From Fen-1308 sp035319185 (lineage in GTDB: Bacteria > Nitrospirota > Thermodesulfovibrionia > Thermodesulfovibrionales > Dissulfurispiraceae), in assembly GCA_035319185.1 (NCBI GenBank), contig DATHDF010000035.1, positions 20,051 through 84,050 on the forward strand: 64,000 bases of DNA, written 5' to 3'. Below, piece after piece: positions 1 through 7,556 of the stretch (position 1 is the stretch's first letter; every line of letters begins with the position of its first letter). Under the pieces are notes generated by a model. That model worked only from the letters and a program-made list of their open reading frames with translations. It was not told the DNA's origin and made no database searches. Position numbers and translations under genes: made by a program.

Positions 1-870
1 ACAGAGACACCTGTTGTCGTTGCACTCGGCCAGAGACCAGGGCCGGCAACCGGTTTTCCGACACGAACCGAGCAGGGAGATCTCCTGTTCGCCATCCATG
101 CGGCGCACGGCGAATTTCCGAGAGTGGTACTAGCGCCCGGCACGCCTGAACAGGCCTTTTATGCCGCCGGCAAAGCCTTCGATCTGTCGGAGAAGTATCA
201 GGTGCCTGCAATCATCATTTTCGATCAGTATTTGGCCGATTGCCAATGGACCTTCGGAGGACTCGACGCTGAAAAGGTTGTATACCACGACTACCGGCTT
301 AGAGGGGACGATTTCAGAAAAGTCGCTCAATACCGGCGCCATGCATTCACTGAAACCGGCGTTTCTCCGCTGGGAGTGCCTGGCGATGCCGAACATGTTG
401 TCGTAACAGACAGCGACGAACATGATGAGGAAGGCCATATCGTCGAAGACGCAGAGACCCGGCTGAAGATGCTCGACAAGCGACTGTTCAAAAAAATGCC
501 TCTGGTCTGGCATGAGATATCTCCGCCAACCCTTTACGGTAACACCAGGCCGGAAGTAGTCCTGACGGGATGGGGATCATCATATGGTCTGATGAAAGAA
601 GCGGTCGATGTGCTCTCAAATAAATATCGGATCGCGATGCTGCATTTCAGCGAATTATATCCATTCCCGGATCTGGAGAGCACAGGTTTTCTAAATCTGC
701 TTGATGGGGCTGAAGCGACAATCTGCATTGAAAATAATGCCACCGGACAATTTGCAAGACTTGTGATGGCAGAAACCGGCTACAATTTCAAGCACAAGAT
801 CAACCGTTTTAATGGCCGTCCCTTTCTGCTGGAAGAATTGACAGGGGAGATAGAAAATGTCATCGGTTGA
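1..870 (+). CDS. korA: 2-oxoacid:ferredoxin oxidoreductase, alpha subunit (5' end outside window)
   Basis: The C-terminal 289 residues of the alpha subunit of a KorAB/two-subunit type 2-oxoacid:ferredoxin oxidoreductase are visible; the reading frame is open from base 1, so the start lies outside the window. The first visible part carries the family signature PGPATGFPTRTEQGDL, typical of KorA. The enzyme decarboxylates a 2-oxoacid (2-oxoglutarate is the usual Kor substrate) to an acyl-CoA and passes electrons to ferredoxin. The stop overlaps the korB start by 14 nt, so the two subunits are translationally coupled. Substrate choice between 2-oxoglutarate and another oxoacid cannot be settled from sequence alone. 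Confidence 0.9.
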   Translation, partial: TETPVVVALGQRPGPATGFPTRTEQGDLLFAIHAAHGEFPRVVLAPGTPEQAFYAAGKAFDLSEKYQVPAIIIFDQYLADCQWTFGGLDAEKVVYHDYRLRGDDFRKVAQYRRHAFTETGVSPLGVPGDAEHVVVTDSDEHDEEGHIVEDAETRLKMLDKRLFKKMPLVWHEISPPTLYGNTRPEVVLTGWGSSYGLMKEAVDVLSNKYRIAMLHFSELYPFPDLESTGFLNLLDGAEATICIENNATGQFARLVMAETGYNFKHKINRFNGRPFLLEELTGEIENVIG

Positions 871-1711
871 GCATAAAGAACAGATACCTGCATGGTGCCC
901 CGGCTGCGGCAATTTCGGCATACTGAAGACATTCAAAGATGCCGTTGCCGAACTTGGATTGAAGCCCCATCAATTCACGATAGTGTCCGGAATAGGACAG
1001 GCGGGGAAATTTCCGCACTACCTGAAATGCAACACGTTCAACGGTCTGCACGGACGGACGCTGCCGGTCGCAACAGGGCTGAAGCTGGTCAACAGCAACC
1101 AGATGGTAATAGCCGTTGCAGGCGACGGCGATTGCTATGGCGAAGGCGGCAATCATCTGCTTCATGCCTTCAGGAGGAACATCGGGGTCAAGCTATTCGT
1201 ACATGACAACCAGATCTATGGCCTGACAAAAGGGCAGGCTTCGCCCACAAGCATAGAGGGGTTCCGTCCCAAGAACCTGCCGTTCGGACTTCTCTCGGAG
1301 ACGCTAAATCCGATGGCCCTTGCCGTTGCGATGGATTGCAGTTTTGTGGCCAGAAGTTATTCCGGCGACGCTGATCACCTAAAAGAGATTATCAAGGCAT
1401 CGATTCTCCATAAAGGCTTCTCGCTGGTTGACATATTTCAGCCATGCGTGAGTTTCAATAAGGTGAATACTTACGAATGGTATCAGCGGAGACTGTATCG
1501 TCTCGACGAGAGATATGACCCCGAAAACAGGCTGTCCGCTTTCGATAAGGCGCTTGAATTCGGGGACCGCATCCCAATAGGCATCATCTACCGGAACAAC
1601 CGCCGCACCTTTGAAGACGGTGTCCCTCTAATCGGCAATCAACCACTGGTTAGCCGGAGGCAGTCTGCCGACAGGACGAAGGTAGAACGGGCAATCAGAG
1701 AATTCCTTTAG
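857..1711 (+). CDS. korB: 2-oxoacid:ferredoxin oxidoreductase, beta subunit
   Basis: A 284-residue TPP-binding beta subunit that completes the KorAB enzyme. The N-terminal CPGCGN motif (residues 14-19) is the usual beta-subunit signature, and GDGD at 89-92 followed by GGNH is the Mg-TPP binding motif. The DNQIYGLTKGQASPTS stretch is also typical. The ATG overlaps the end of korA and is preceded by AGGGGAG, an acceptable ribosome binding site. No separate ferredoxin-like gamma/delta subunit gene follows, consistent with the two-subunit type. The next gene has its own candidate promoter. Confidence 0.93.
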   Translation: MSSVEHKEQIPAWCPGCGNFGILKTFKDAVAELGLKPHQFTIVSGIGQAGKFPHYLKCNTFNGLHGRTLPVATGLKLVNSNQMVIAVAGDGDCYGEGGNHLLHAFRRNIGVKLFVHDNQIYGLTKGQASPTSIEGFRPKNLPFGLLSETLNPMALAVAMDCSFVARSYSGDADHLKEIIKASILHKGFSLVDIFQPCVSFNKVNTYEWYQRRLYRLDERYDPENRLSAFDKALEFGDRIPIGIIYRNNRRTFEDGVPLIGNQPLVSRRQSADRTKVERAIREFL

Positions 1712-1743
1712 CAATCAATTTCTGCTCTTATAGCCCGCCATGA

Positions 1744-1749
1744 TATAAT
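1744..1749 (+). promoter_or_regulatory. Candidate -10 element for the radical SAM gene
   Basis: A perfect TATAAT lies 20 nt before the ATG at 1770, so transcription would begin near 1756. This places the in-frame TTG at 1749 upstream of the transcript and supports ATG 1770 as the start. No good -35 hexamer is seen at the expected distance. Confidence 0.4.
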
Positions 1750-1769
1750 TGTCGCGGAGTCGATCTGCC

Positions 1770-2891
1770 ATGGACGCTATCGAAAAACTAGGCGTGCTTT
1801 CCCGGGATTCGCAATATGATCTTGCTTGCGCATGCGGAACCGGCAAGGAGGAGCACAGGAGGCGCGGAAAAGACGGGTCATGGCTATACCCAGTCGCACT
1901 GCCGCAGGGCGGCTTTACCGTCCTGCTGAAGACCCTGCTCTCGAACGTCTGCTCCAATGATTGCAAATATTGTCCTTTGCGTACCGGCAGCGATGTTGTC
2001 AGATGCACCTTGCAACCTGAAGAAGTGGCGTCCATTTTCATGCAGCATCTGAGGCGTAAAAAAGTCTTTGGGCTCTTTCTGAGTTCCGGTGTCATCAACA
2101 GCCCTGACAACACAATGGATAAACTCATTGCAACGGCACATCTACTCCGAAAAAAACACCAGTACAGGGGATACATGCATCTCAAAATAATCCCTGGGGC
2201 GTCAGACGCGGCTGTCGAAGAAGCAGTTTCTCTGTCGACCGCAGTTTCCCTGAACATCGAGACCCCCGGCAGGCAACATTCCGCCATTCTCTCAACCAGG
2301 AAGGATTACGATAAAGACATAATGCGTCCCATACAAATGATGGGCAAGCTTACCGGCAGGGGGACGAAGTTCTCGCAGGTCAAATGCACTACACAATTCA
2401 TAGTGGGGGCCTCTGACGAAACCGACAACGAGATATTGCAGTCGATGCGGTCGCTTTACAAGGAGCTGAACTTCAAGCGGGTGTATTTTTCCGCCTATCA
2501 GAAGGGACTTGGCTCTTCGGATATCCCCGGCGAACGCCGGTTTCTGACAAGCCCCGATGAGCGGTTCATGCGCGAGCACCGCCTGTATCAGGTTGACTTT
2601 CTCATCCGTAAGTACGGATTCGATACATCGGAGATCCCTTTGGACCCGAGCGGATACCTCAGCATGAACAAGGACCCCAAGGAGATGTGGGCGGAAATCA
2701 ATACAAACTTTTTTCCCCTTAATATCAATACAGCAGACAGGCAGTCGCTCTTGCGCGTTCCTGGCCTTGGGCCCGACACCGTCAAAAGTATACTTTTACT
2801 TCGCAGGCAGGGCCGCATTTACCGCCCGGAGGACCTCCGCATTAAGGGCAAGAGGCTCCAGAAGATAAAGCGTTACGTTGTATTTGAGTGA
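1770..2891 (+). CDS. Radical SAM protein of the DNA modification/repair-linked family, with C-terminal helix-hairpin-helix
   Basis: A 373-residue protein with a radical SAM CX3CX2C motif (Cys 61, 65, 68; CSNDCKYC) and a C-terminal helix-hairpin-helix near residues 325-345 (LLRVPGLGPDTVKSILLLRR) that would bind DNA. The combination matches the family annotated as putative DNA modification/repair radical SAM protein, normally encoded beside a uracil-DNA-glycosylase-like partner. No such partner is adjacent here. An extra CAC pair near residue 20 could hold metal. The reaction is unknown. Start chosen at ATG 1770 because the preceding TTG would lie upstream of the predicted transcript. Confidence 0.85.
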   Translation: MDAIEKLGVLSRDSQYDLACACGTGKEEHRRRGKDGSWLYPVALPQGGFTVLLKTLLSNVCSNDCKYCPLRTGSDVVRCTLQPEEVASIFMQHLRRKKVFGLFLSSGVINSPDNTMDKLIATAHLLRKKHQYRGYMHLKIIPGASDAAVEEAVSLSTAVSLNIETPGRQHSAILSTRKDYDKDIMRPIQMMGKLTGRGTKFSQVKCTTQFIVGASDETDNEILQSMRSLYKELNFKRVYFSAYQKGLGSSDIPGERRFLTSPDERFMREHRLYQVDFLIRKYGFDTSEIPLDPSGYLSMNKDPKEMWAEINTNFFPLNINTADRQSLLRVPGLGPDTVKSILLLRRQGRIYRPEDLRIKGKRLQKIKRYVVFE

Positions 2892-2938
2892 AAAAAAAAA
2901 GAAACACGCCGGCGTTTTTGGGAGGGGAACCGGCGTGT
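2891..2938 (-). terminator. Rho-independent terminator of the cytochrome gene
   Basis: A 9-bp perfect stem (2904-2912 with 2930-2938, ACACGCCGG/CCGGCGTGT) is followed on the minus strand by a run of T (complement of the A-tract 2891-2900). It lies 21 nt past the stop of the cytochrome gene and directly abuts the stop of the convergent radical SAM gene. Confidence 0.9.
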
Positions 2939-2958
2939 CTGGGAGGGAGTTTCGACAA

Positions 2959-3216
2959 CTATTTCAATTGCAGCGCCGCTGCGGCGCCGTTGATGTCGTC
3001 ATCTGTAAGCAGTTTGTGCATGCTGCTCTTCGGCCCTTCCTTGAGGGCCTTCATCAGATCAGCTGAAGTTGCGATCTTTGCCTTTTCAATCATCTGGGCA
3101 GGCGCCTTGTCACCCTTATGACACTTGTCGCACTTCTCAAGACCGGCTGCAAAGCTAAAAGAGGCAAGGCCCAAAACAAAGATAGCAGCTACTACTATTA
3201 CGAGCATCTTCCTCAT
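2959..3216 (-). CDS. Small secreted mono-haem c-type cytochrome
   Basis: An 85-residue protein with a signal peptide (residues 1-23, hydrophobic core then AFAA-like cleavage site) and a single CXXCH haem site (CDKCH, residues about 29-33). The mature protein is only about 60 residues, short for class I cytochrome c, and has several Met residues that could be the sixth ligand. It would shuttle electrons in the periplasm. A strong AGGAGGTG site precedes the ATG, and it is a single-gene transcript with its own terminator. The physiological partner is not evident from neighbours. Confidence 0.8.
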   Translation of the reverse strand: MRKMLVIVVAAIFVLGLASFSFAAGLEKCDKCHKGDKAPAQMIEKAKIATSADLMKALKEGPKSSMHKLLTDDDINGAAAALQLK

Positions 3217-3517
3217 CTACTTCACCTCCTTTCAAAATGTGACTCAACAGTGCCGGGATCGCTTCCCGCTTGCTGTTCGTGCTTACAGAATAAGGGGGTT
3301 TCATTAAGATTAAATGAAAGTTTAATTAAGTTTCTTTCATTTAATATACGCACAGGTGCAATGAATTATATCTTGTAAGTTGTATCGATCCGACCTCGTT
3401 CCTTTGGATATGCTGGCGCGCCTATTTAGATTATCCTGAAAAAATGTTTTATAATTGATATATACGGCAAGAATTACTATAGGAATTGGCGCCTGCGACA
3501 AACAATTGGGGGGCACT
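3217..3517. other. Intergenic control region between the cytochrome and chemoreceptor genes
   Basis: This 300-bp gap between divergent genes holds no supported gene. It contains a two-part stem-loop (3246-3277: AACAG/CTGTT outside, CGGGA/TCCCG inside) in the leader of the cytochrome gene, a 12-bp inverted repeat at 3309-3345, and a TATAAT at 3450-3455 that could serve the chemoreceptor. Confidence 0.6.
3309..3345. repeat. Long AT-rich inverted repeat, candidate operator
   Basis: Two perfect 12-bp arms (3309-3320 ATTAAATGAAAG and 3334-3345 CTTTCATTTAAT) flank a 13-base centre that itself contains TTTAATTAA. It lies about 95 nt upstream of the cytochrome start and before the chemoreceptor promoter region. 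The AT-rich, T-less tail makes a terminator unlikely; a regulator site is more plausible. Confidence 0.5.
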
Positions 3518-5500
3518 TTGAACATACGTAAATTCATGAATTTCAGGAATCTTCCGATTTTCTGGAAGATCAGCTCGTTGCCGATCATGGCTATGGGCAT
3601 TACAATACTGGGGATGCTCTTCTTCCTGTTGCCCAAGGTTGACAGGATGATACTATCGGAAAAACAGGCCGTGCCAAAGACGGCTGTAGAGACCGCCTAC
3701 GGCATAGTTGAATATTACAGCAGCCTGGCTGACAGCGGCAAGATGGCCCAGGACAAGGCTCAGGAGGCGGCTAAGGACGCGGTGCGGGCAATGCACTTTG
3801 GTTCAAGCGATGACTATGTCTGGATAAATGACGCATCGTCCGTGATTGTCCATCCGAAAGCGGAGATTGAGGGCAGGCCGTTGTCCGAATTCTCCGATGC
3901 GAAGGGCTTCAATGTCTTTCAGGAAGCAACCTCCTTGACTCAGAAACAGGGAGAGGGTTTTATAACGTATCTCTGGAAAAAGGCCGGTGAGGCGGAACCG
4001 CAGGAAAAGATATCGTTTGTCAAGATGCAGAAAAAATGGGGATGGGTAATAGGGTCGGGCATCTACAAGAAAAGCGCAACCCTTCATCTCTGGATAACCT
4101 CCATGGTGTTCCTCGCGGCAGTTTCCGCCCTGATCACGGCCCTTGCATTTCTCATAGGCGGCGGCCTTATAGCGCGGCCGGTCAAGCAATTCGAACAGAG
4201 ATTGCACGAGCTGGCCGCGGGTAGCGGGGACCTGACAAAGCGGATCGAGTTCAGCGCGCAGGATGAGCTCGGCGCCTTTGCAAGGGACATCAATTCTATT
4301 GTTCACAATTTCGGCGAGAAGGTGGACGGCACGCTCGCAGCCTCGACTAATATCGTCAATTCTGTTGAAGACCTTCGCGGCATAGCCAACAGAACAGCGA
4401 GCGGTGCAAAGACGCAGGCATCCCAGGCGTCACAGATCGCTGCTTCGGCTGAGGAAATGAGCCAGACCATAACGACAATTGCTCACAACGCCTCGGAGGC
4501 ATCGCAGACTTCCCAGGAGGCGATGAAAACTGCGACTGCCGGCCAGGAGATAACCGAAAATGCTATAAGTTCTATCTCTCACGTAAACACCTCAACCGTT
4601 GAGTTGTCCCAGATGATGGCAAGCCTGACTGAGAAGGCGCAGGAGATCGGGACGATCGTCACCGCGATCAAGGATATCGCCGATCAGACTAACCTTCTCG
4701 CGCTCAATGCGGCGATCGAAGCGGCACGGGCAGGCGAGCAAGGTAGAGGATTTGCCGTTGTGGCCGACGAAGTGCGTAAACTGGCAGAACGGACATCGAG
4801 CGCTACTGAAGACATTACAGGCAAGATTTCCTCCATTCAAAATGAAATCGCCATGACAACGAGGTCCATGGACACGGCGACAGGAGAAGTAGAAAATGCT
4901 ACAGGTCTGGTGAGAGAGGTGGGCAACGCCCTCCAGCAGATTGTCGAAGCATCTCATAAAGTCAATTCCCAGGTCACTCAGATCGCCACAGCCGTGGAAG
5001 AGCAGTCGTCTGCGTCAGAGGAAGTGGCAATGAACATCGAAAAAACCAGCATAATTTCCGGCGAGATTGAGCAGCACACACAGGAAATACTTCGTGGCTC
5101 TGGAGTTATCGTGGATGCGATTGACCAGCTCAGGATTGCAAGCGCGGGATTCAGGACCGGCAAGAGCGGAAGTGTAGCAGTGGAGCTTGGCAGGGCCGAT
5201 CTGAAAAACATGGTCAGCAAATTCGAGGCTTGCGCAGCCGGCTCTTTCAGACTTGCTGCATCTTCTCTGCCGGATTACAGGTCCAGCCGTTTCGGTCTGT
5301 GGTATGAAAGCGCCAGGTCACAGTTCGCCGGCAAACCTGCATTCGCAGATGTAGAACGCCTGAGCGAAAGGTTTCATGCGGCCGGTGCAGGCGTCGTGAC
5401 ACAAGTCAACGCTTCCGATACGCAAGGGGTCGAGAAGGCCCTTCAGGAAATGCGTCTGGCAGCAGAAGCCATTTCCAGGAAACTGACGGAGCTGGCATAG
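3518..5500 (+). CDS. Methyl-accepting chemotaxis protein with single-Cache sensor and degenerate CZB-like C-terminus
   Basis: About 660 residues. Order: N-terminal membrane helix, periplasmic single-Cache (sCache_2-like) ligand domain, second membrane helix, HAMP, the methyl-accepting signalling domain with the hairpin tip near EAARAGEQGRGFAVVADEVR, then a C-terminal extension resembling the chemoreceptor zinc-binding (CZB) domain (SSRFGLWY followed by ERFH). In CZB the motif is normally CxFGxW and HxxxH; here the Cys is Ser and the first His is Ser, so zinc binding is doubtful. Start TTG 3518 is preceded by a GGGGGG run; ATG 3536 is the alternative. Upstream TATAAT at 3450 argues against an earlier start. 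Confidence 0.9.
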   Translation: MNIRKFMNFRNLPIFWKISSLPIMAMGITILGMLFFLLPKVDRMILSEKQAVPKTAVETAYGIVEYYSSLADSGKMAQDKAQEAAKDAVRAMHFGSSDDYVWINDASSVIVHPKAEIEGRPLSEFSDAKGFNVFQEATSLTQKQGEGFITYLWKKAGEAEPQEKISFVKMQKKWGWVIGSGIYKKSATLHLWITSMVFLAAVSALITALAFLIGGGLIARPVKQFEQRLHELAAGSGDLTKRIEFSAQDELGAFARDINSIVHNFGEKVDGTLAASTNIVNSVEDLRGIANRTASGAKTQASQASQIAASAEEMSQTITTIAHNASEASQTSQEAMKTATAGQEITENAISSISHVNTSTVELSQMMASLTEKAQEIGTIVTAIKDIADQTNLLALNAAIEAARAGEQGRGFAVVADEVRKLAERTSSATEDITGKISSIQNEIAMTTRSMDTATGEVENATGLVREVGNALQQIVEASHKVNSQVTQIATAVEEQSSASEEVAMNIEKTSIISGEIEQHTQEILRGSGVIVDAIDQLRIASAGFRTGKSGSVAVELGRADLKNMVSKFEACAAGSFRLAASSLPDYRSSRFGLWYESARSQFAGKPAFADVERLSERFHAAGAGVVTQVNASDTQGVEKALQEMRLAAEAISRKLTELA

Positions 5501-5566
5501 CAACCATGGCAAGACAGGTCACGGTAAGTATCGGCCTATTTGCCATTTCGCCGTTGCGGCCTGTCT

Positions 5567-6235
5567 TCAGAAGCCTTCGAAACTGATCGCGCCGAAACAT
5601 TCAGGCATATGAAAATTGAGCTTAGGCAGCGGCTGCCATGAAGCCCAATGGGGATGCGAGGTTTCATCGCCGCATTTGTAGAAATTCGCCGTCCATTCTC
5701 TGCCCGGCGAACCTCCAAGTGGTCGGGCATATTTTCCGAGCAGCGCGAACGGAATAAAAAATTCCAGCGTCCATATTACCGGATCAACAATTTCAGGATC
5801 AACAACATACGGTAATGAGTGATGCACTGCAACAAGCCGCGCGTCATTTTCAGGGATGGATACGAACTCCCTGAACCCGTCCACCGTCCTCTCCGGGTCT
5901 GTTATGTAGCTGCAAAGAAATGTCCCGCCACAGCTGAACTCGAAATTGAAATATCCCGGGTCGCGCCCCGGCTTAACAAAGAACTCCACGCAGCTGTCTT
6001 TGTACACGGAGTCGCCATAATGCGTCTGGATCGCACGGACATACCGGTCTTCAACCCTGAATATCCCGAAGAAACCGTTCCTGTTATAAAGAAGCCTCAC
6101 CCACGTCCTGGGTCGATGATCGCTGCCTTCGGGCCTGAAGTGCAGCAGTTCCAGCGTCTCGGCTCGCAACCATGCCGGACTGTTCCATTCGCCGCTCATT
6201 TGCGGCAGCTGTTCTGTAAGCCTTACAAGATACAT
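5567..6235 (-). CDS. CBM9-like (carbohydrate-binding family 9 fold) protein
   Basis: A 222-residue single-domain protein resembling the CBM9-like fold found in many bacterial proteins of unknown role (motifs CVEFFVKPG, YFNFEFSCGGTF, WTLEFFIPF, WTANFYKCGDETSHPHWASW). There is no signal peptide, so a cytoplasmic location is likely, and no attached enzyme domain. It faces a methyltransferase gene across a 72-bp gap. TATAAT ends 5 nt before the ATG with no ribosome binding site, suggesting a leaderless message. Ligand unknown. Confidence 0.7.
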   Translation of the reverse strand: MYLVRLTEQLPQMSGEWNSPAWLRAETLELLHFRPEGSDHRPRTWVRLLYNRNGFFGIFRVEDRYVRAIQTHYGDSVYKDSCVEFFVKPGRDPGYFNFEFSCGGTFLCSYITDPERTVDGFREFVSIPENDARLVAVHHSLPYVVDPEIVDPVIWTLEFFIPFALLGKYARPLGGSPGREWTANFYKCGDETSHPHWASWQPLPKLNFHMPECFGAISFEGF

Positions 6236-6240
6236 CGATC

Positions 6241-6246
6241 ATTATA
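6241..6246 (-). promoter_or_regulatory. -10 element for the CBM9-like gene (leaderless)
   Basis: Minus-strand TATAAT with a 5-nt gap to the ATG at 6235. Standard spacing puts the start of transcription at the ATG itself. No Shine-Dalgarno sequence is present. No convincing -35 hexamer. Confidence 0.55.
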
Positions 6247-6294
6247 ACCAATAAACCGTGCTACATCATATTACGGTTTCGGCTTTCAAAACGA

Positions 6295-6300
6295 TATACT
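6295..6300 (+). promoter_or_regulatory. -10 element for the ICMT-like gene (leaderless)
   Basis: TATACT with a 7-nt gap to ATG 6308, divergent from the -10 at 6241-6246. Predicted start of transcription is 6307, one base before the ATG. No ribosome binding site is visible. Confidence 0.5.
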
Positions 6301-6307
6301 TATCATC

Positions 6308-6889
6308 ATGAAACCTTTGGCAGCCCTTCTCACAGTGATGCTTTGGCCGATCATCCCCATGTTCTGGATACCGGTGCACCTATTCAGCGGTACACTAAAG
6401 CGATTCGGAAGAATTACCTATGTCTTGACCTTCGCGGTCTGGCTGCCGGTAGTCTATGTTATCTTTATACACCGCAGTCTTATCTTTGATCACATCATTC
6501 ACATGCCGGACTTTCTGTCTATGGCCGGGCTTCTCATGCTTGTGCTTGGAACGCTGCTTCATATCTGGACCGGAGCGATCCTTTCACCCCGGAGTCTGAT
6601 CGGCATCCCCGAAATCATTGCGCAAGAAGAGTCGCGCATGATTGACAAAGGTCCCTTCTCGGTCATACGACATCCGACATATCTGGCCCATACCATAATG
6701 TTTCTCGGCGTCTTTCTTTACACGGGATCGATAGCCGTAGGGATTGTAACGCTGGCTGATTTCGCGGTCGTCAACGCGGTTATAATGCCGATCGAAGAAC
6801 GTGAACTTTTGCGGCGCTTCGGCGATTCCTACCGCATATATATGCGCAAAGTGCCCCGGCTGGTCCCCCGCCGTCAAGCGCGGAAATAA
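6308..6889 (+). CDS. Isoprenylcysteine carboxyl methyltransferase (ICMT)-family membrane protein
   Basis: A 193-residue integral membrane protein with about five hydrophobic segments and the C-terminal ICMT/phospholipid methyltransferase signature (GPFSVIRHPTYLAH followed by EERELLRRFGDSYRIYMRKVPR). Such proteins bind S-adenosylmethionine in the RHPxY region and methylate lipid-like or small hydrophobic substrates; the bacterial substrate is usually unknown. It is a single gene, divergent from the CBM9-like gene and convergent with nth. Confidence 0.8.
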   Translation: MKPLAALLTVMLWPIIPMFWIPVHLFSGTLKRFGRITYVLTFAVWLPVVYVIFIHRSLIFDHIIHMPDFLSMAGLLMLVLGTLLHIWTGAILSPRSLIGIPEIIAQEESRMIDKGPFSVIRHPTYLAHTIMFLGVFLYTGSIAVGIVTLADFAVVNAVIMPIEERELLRRFGDSYRIYMRKVPRLVPRRQARK

Positions 6890-6907
6890 CCGCTTGCTAT
6901 AGCATAT

Positions 6908-7540
6908 TCAGATATCCTTCGACGGGCAGACATCTGACAAAACGCATTCACTGTGCAGCGGCTTCTTTGCCTGGCAGATCTTCCGACCGTGAAAGATAAG
7001 AAGATGCGTGATGTTGCCCCACTCTTTCCGGGGGACGATCTCAATGAGATCCTTTTCGATCCTGACCGGATCATCCTTCTCTGAAAGTCCCAGACGTCCT
7101 GAAAGGCGCATAACATGCGTATCAACGGCAATGCCGGCGCTGATGCCGTAGACATTATAAAGCACTATGTTTGCGGTCTTTCTCGCAACTCCCGGCAGAC
7201 TGATCAGGTCTTCCATCGTCCGGGGTACCTCTCCCTTGAACCTTTCCATTATAAGCCTTGCTGTATTTCGAATGTTCCTGGCCTTGTTCCTATAGAAATT
7301 CACTGAACTTACATCCTGTTCCAGTACAGCAGGATCTGCATTTGCGAACGCCTGCACATTCCTGTATTTCTTGAATAACCCCTCTGTCACCTTGTTTACA
7401 TGGACATCCGTCGTCTGCGCTGATAGTATCGTAGCGACAAGCAGTTCAAACGGGCTGTTAAAATTAAGTGCCGGTTTCAGAACTGGATACTCCTTTTTCA
7501 GTCTCCTGATGACAACTGCTACCAATTCCTTCCTGTCCAT
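6908..7540 (-). CDS. nth: Endonuclease III with altered cluster ligand
   Basis: A 210-residue base-excision repair glycosylase/AP lyase. The helix-hairpin-helix LPGVARKTANIV holds the catalytic Lys and the following VDTHV the catalytic Asp. The C-terminal [4Fe-4S] loop, normally C-x6-C-x2-C-x5-C, reads CQAKKPLHSECVLSDVC, so the second ligand position is His. Start at ATG 7540 is set by GAGGTG 4 nt upstream and by family length; a longer frame reading into gltB exists. It lies 16 nt after gltB in the same direction and is probably cotranscribed with it. Confidence 0.92.
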   Translation of the reverse strand: MDRKELVAVVIRRLKKEYPVLKPALNFNSPFELLVATILSAQTTDVHVNKVTEGLFKKYRNVQAFANADPAVLEQDVSSVNFYRNKARNIRNTARLIMERFKGEVPRTMEDLISLPGVARKTANIVLYNVYGISAGIAVDTHVMRLSGRLGLSEKDDPVRIEKDLIEIVPRKEWGNITHLLIFHGRKICQAKKPLHSECVLSDVCPSKDI

Positions 7541-7556
7541 TTTCACCTCGCATTTC

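Noticed and set aside
1749..1769. TTG start for the radical SAM protein
   Set aside because: It would lie upstream of the +1 implied by TATAAT at 1744.
5511..5567. AAGACAGG/CCTGTCTT inverted repeat between chemoreceptor and CBM9-like genes
   Set aside because: The loop would be 41 nt and no T run follows, so a terminator is not supported.
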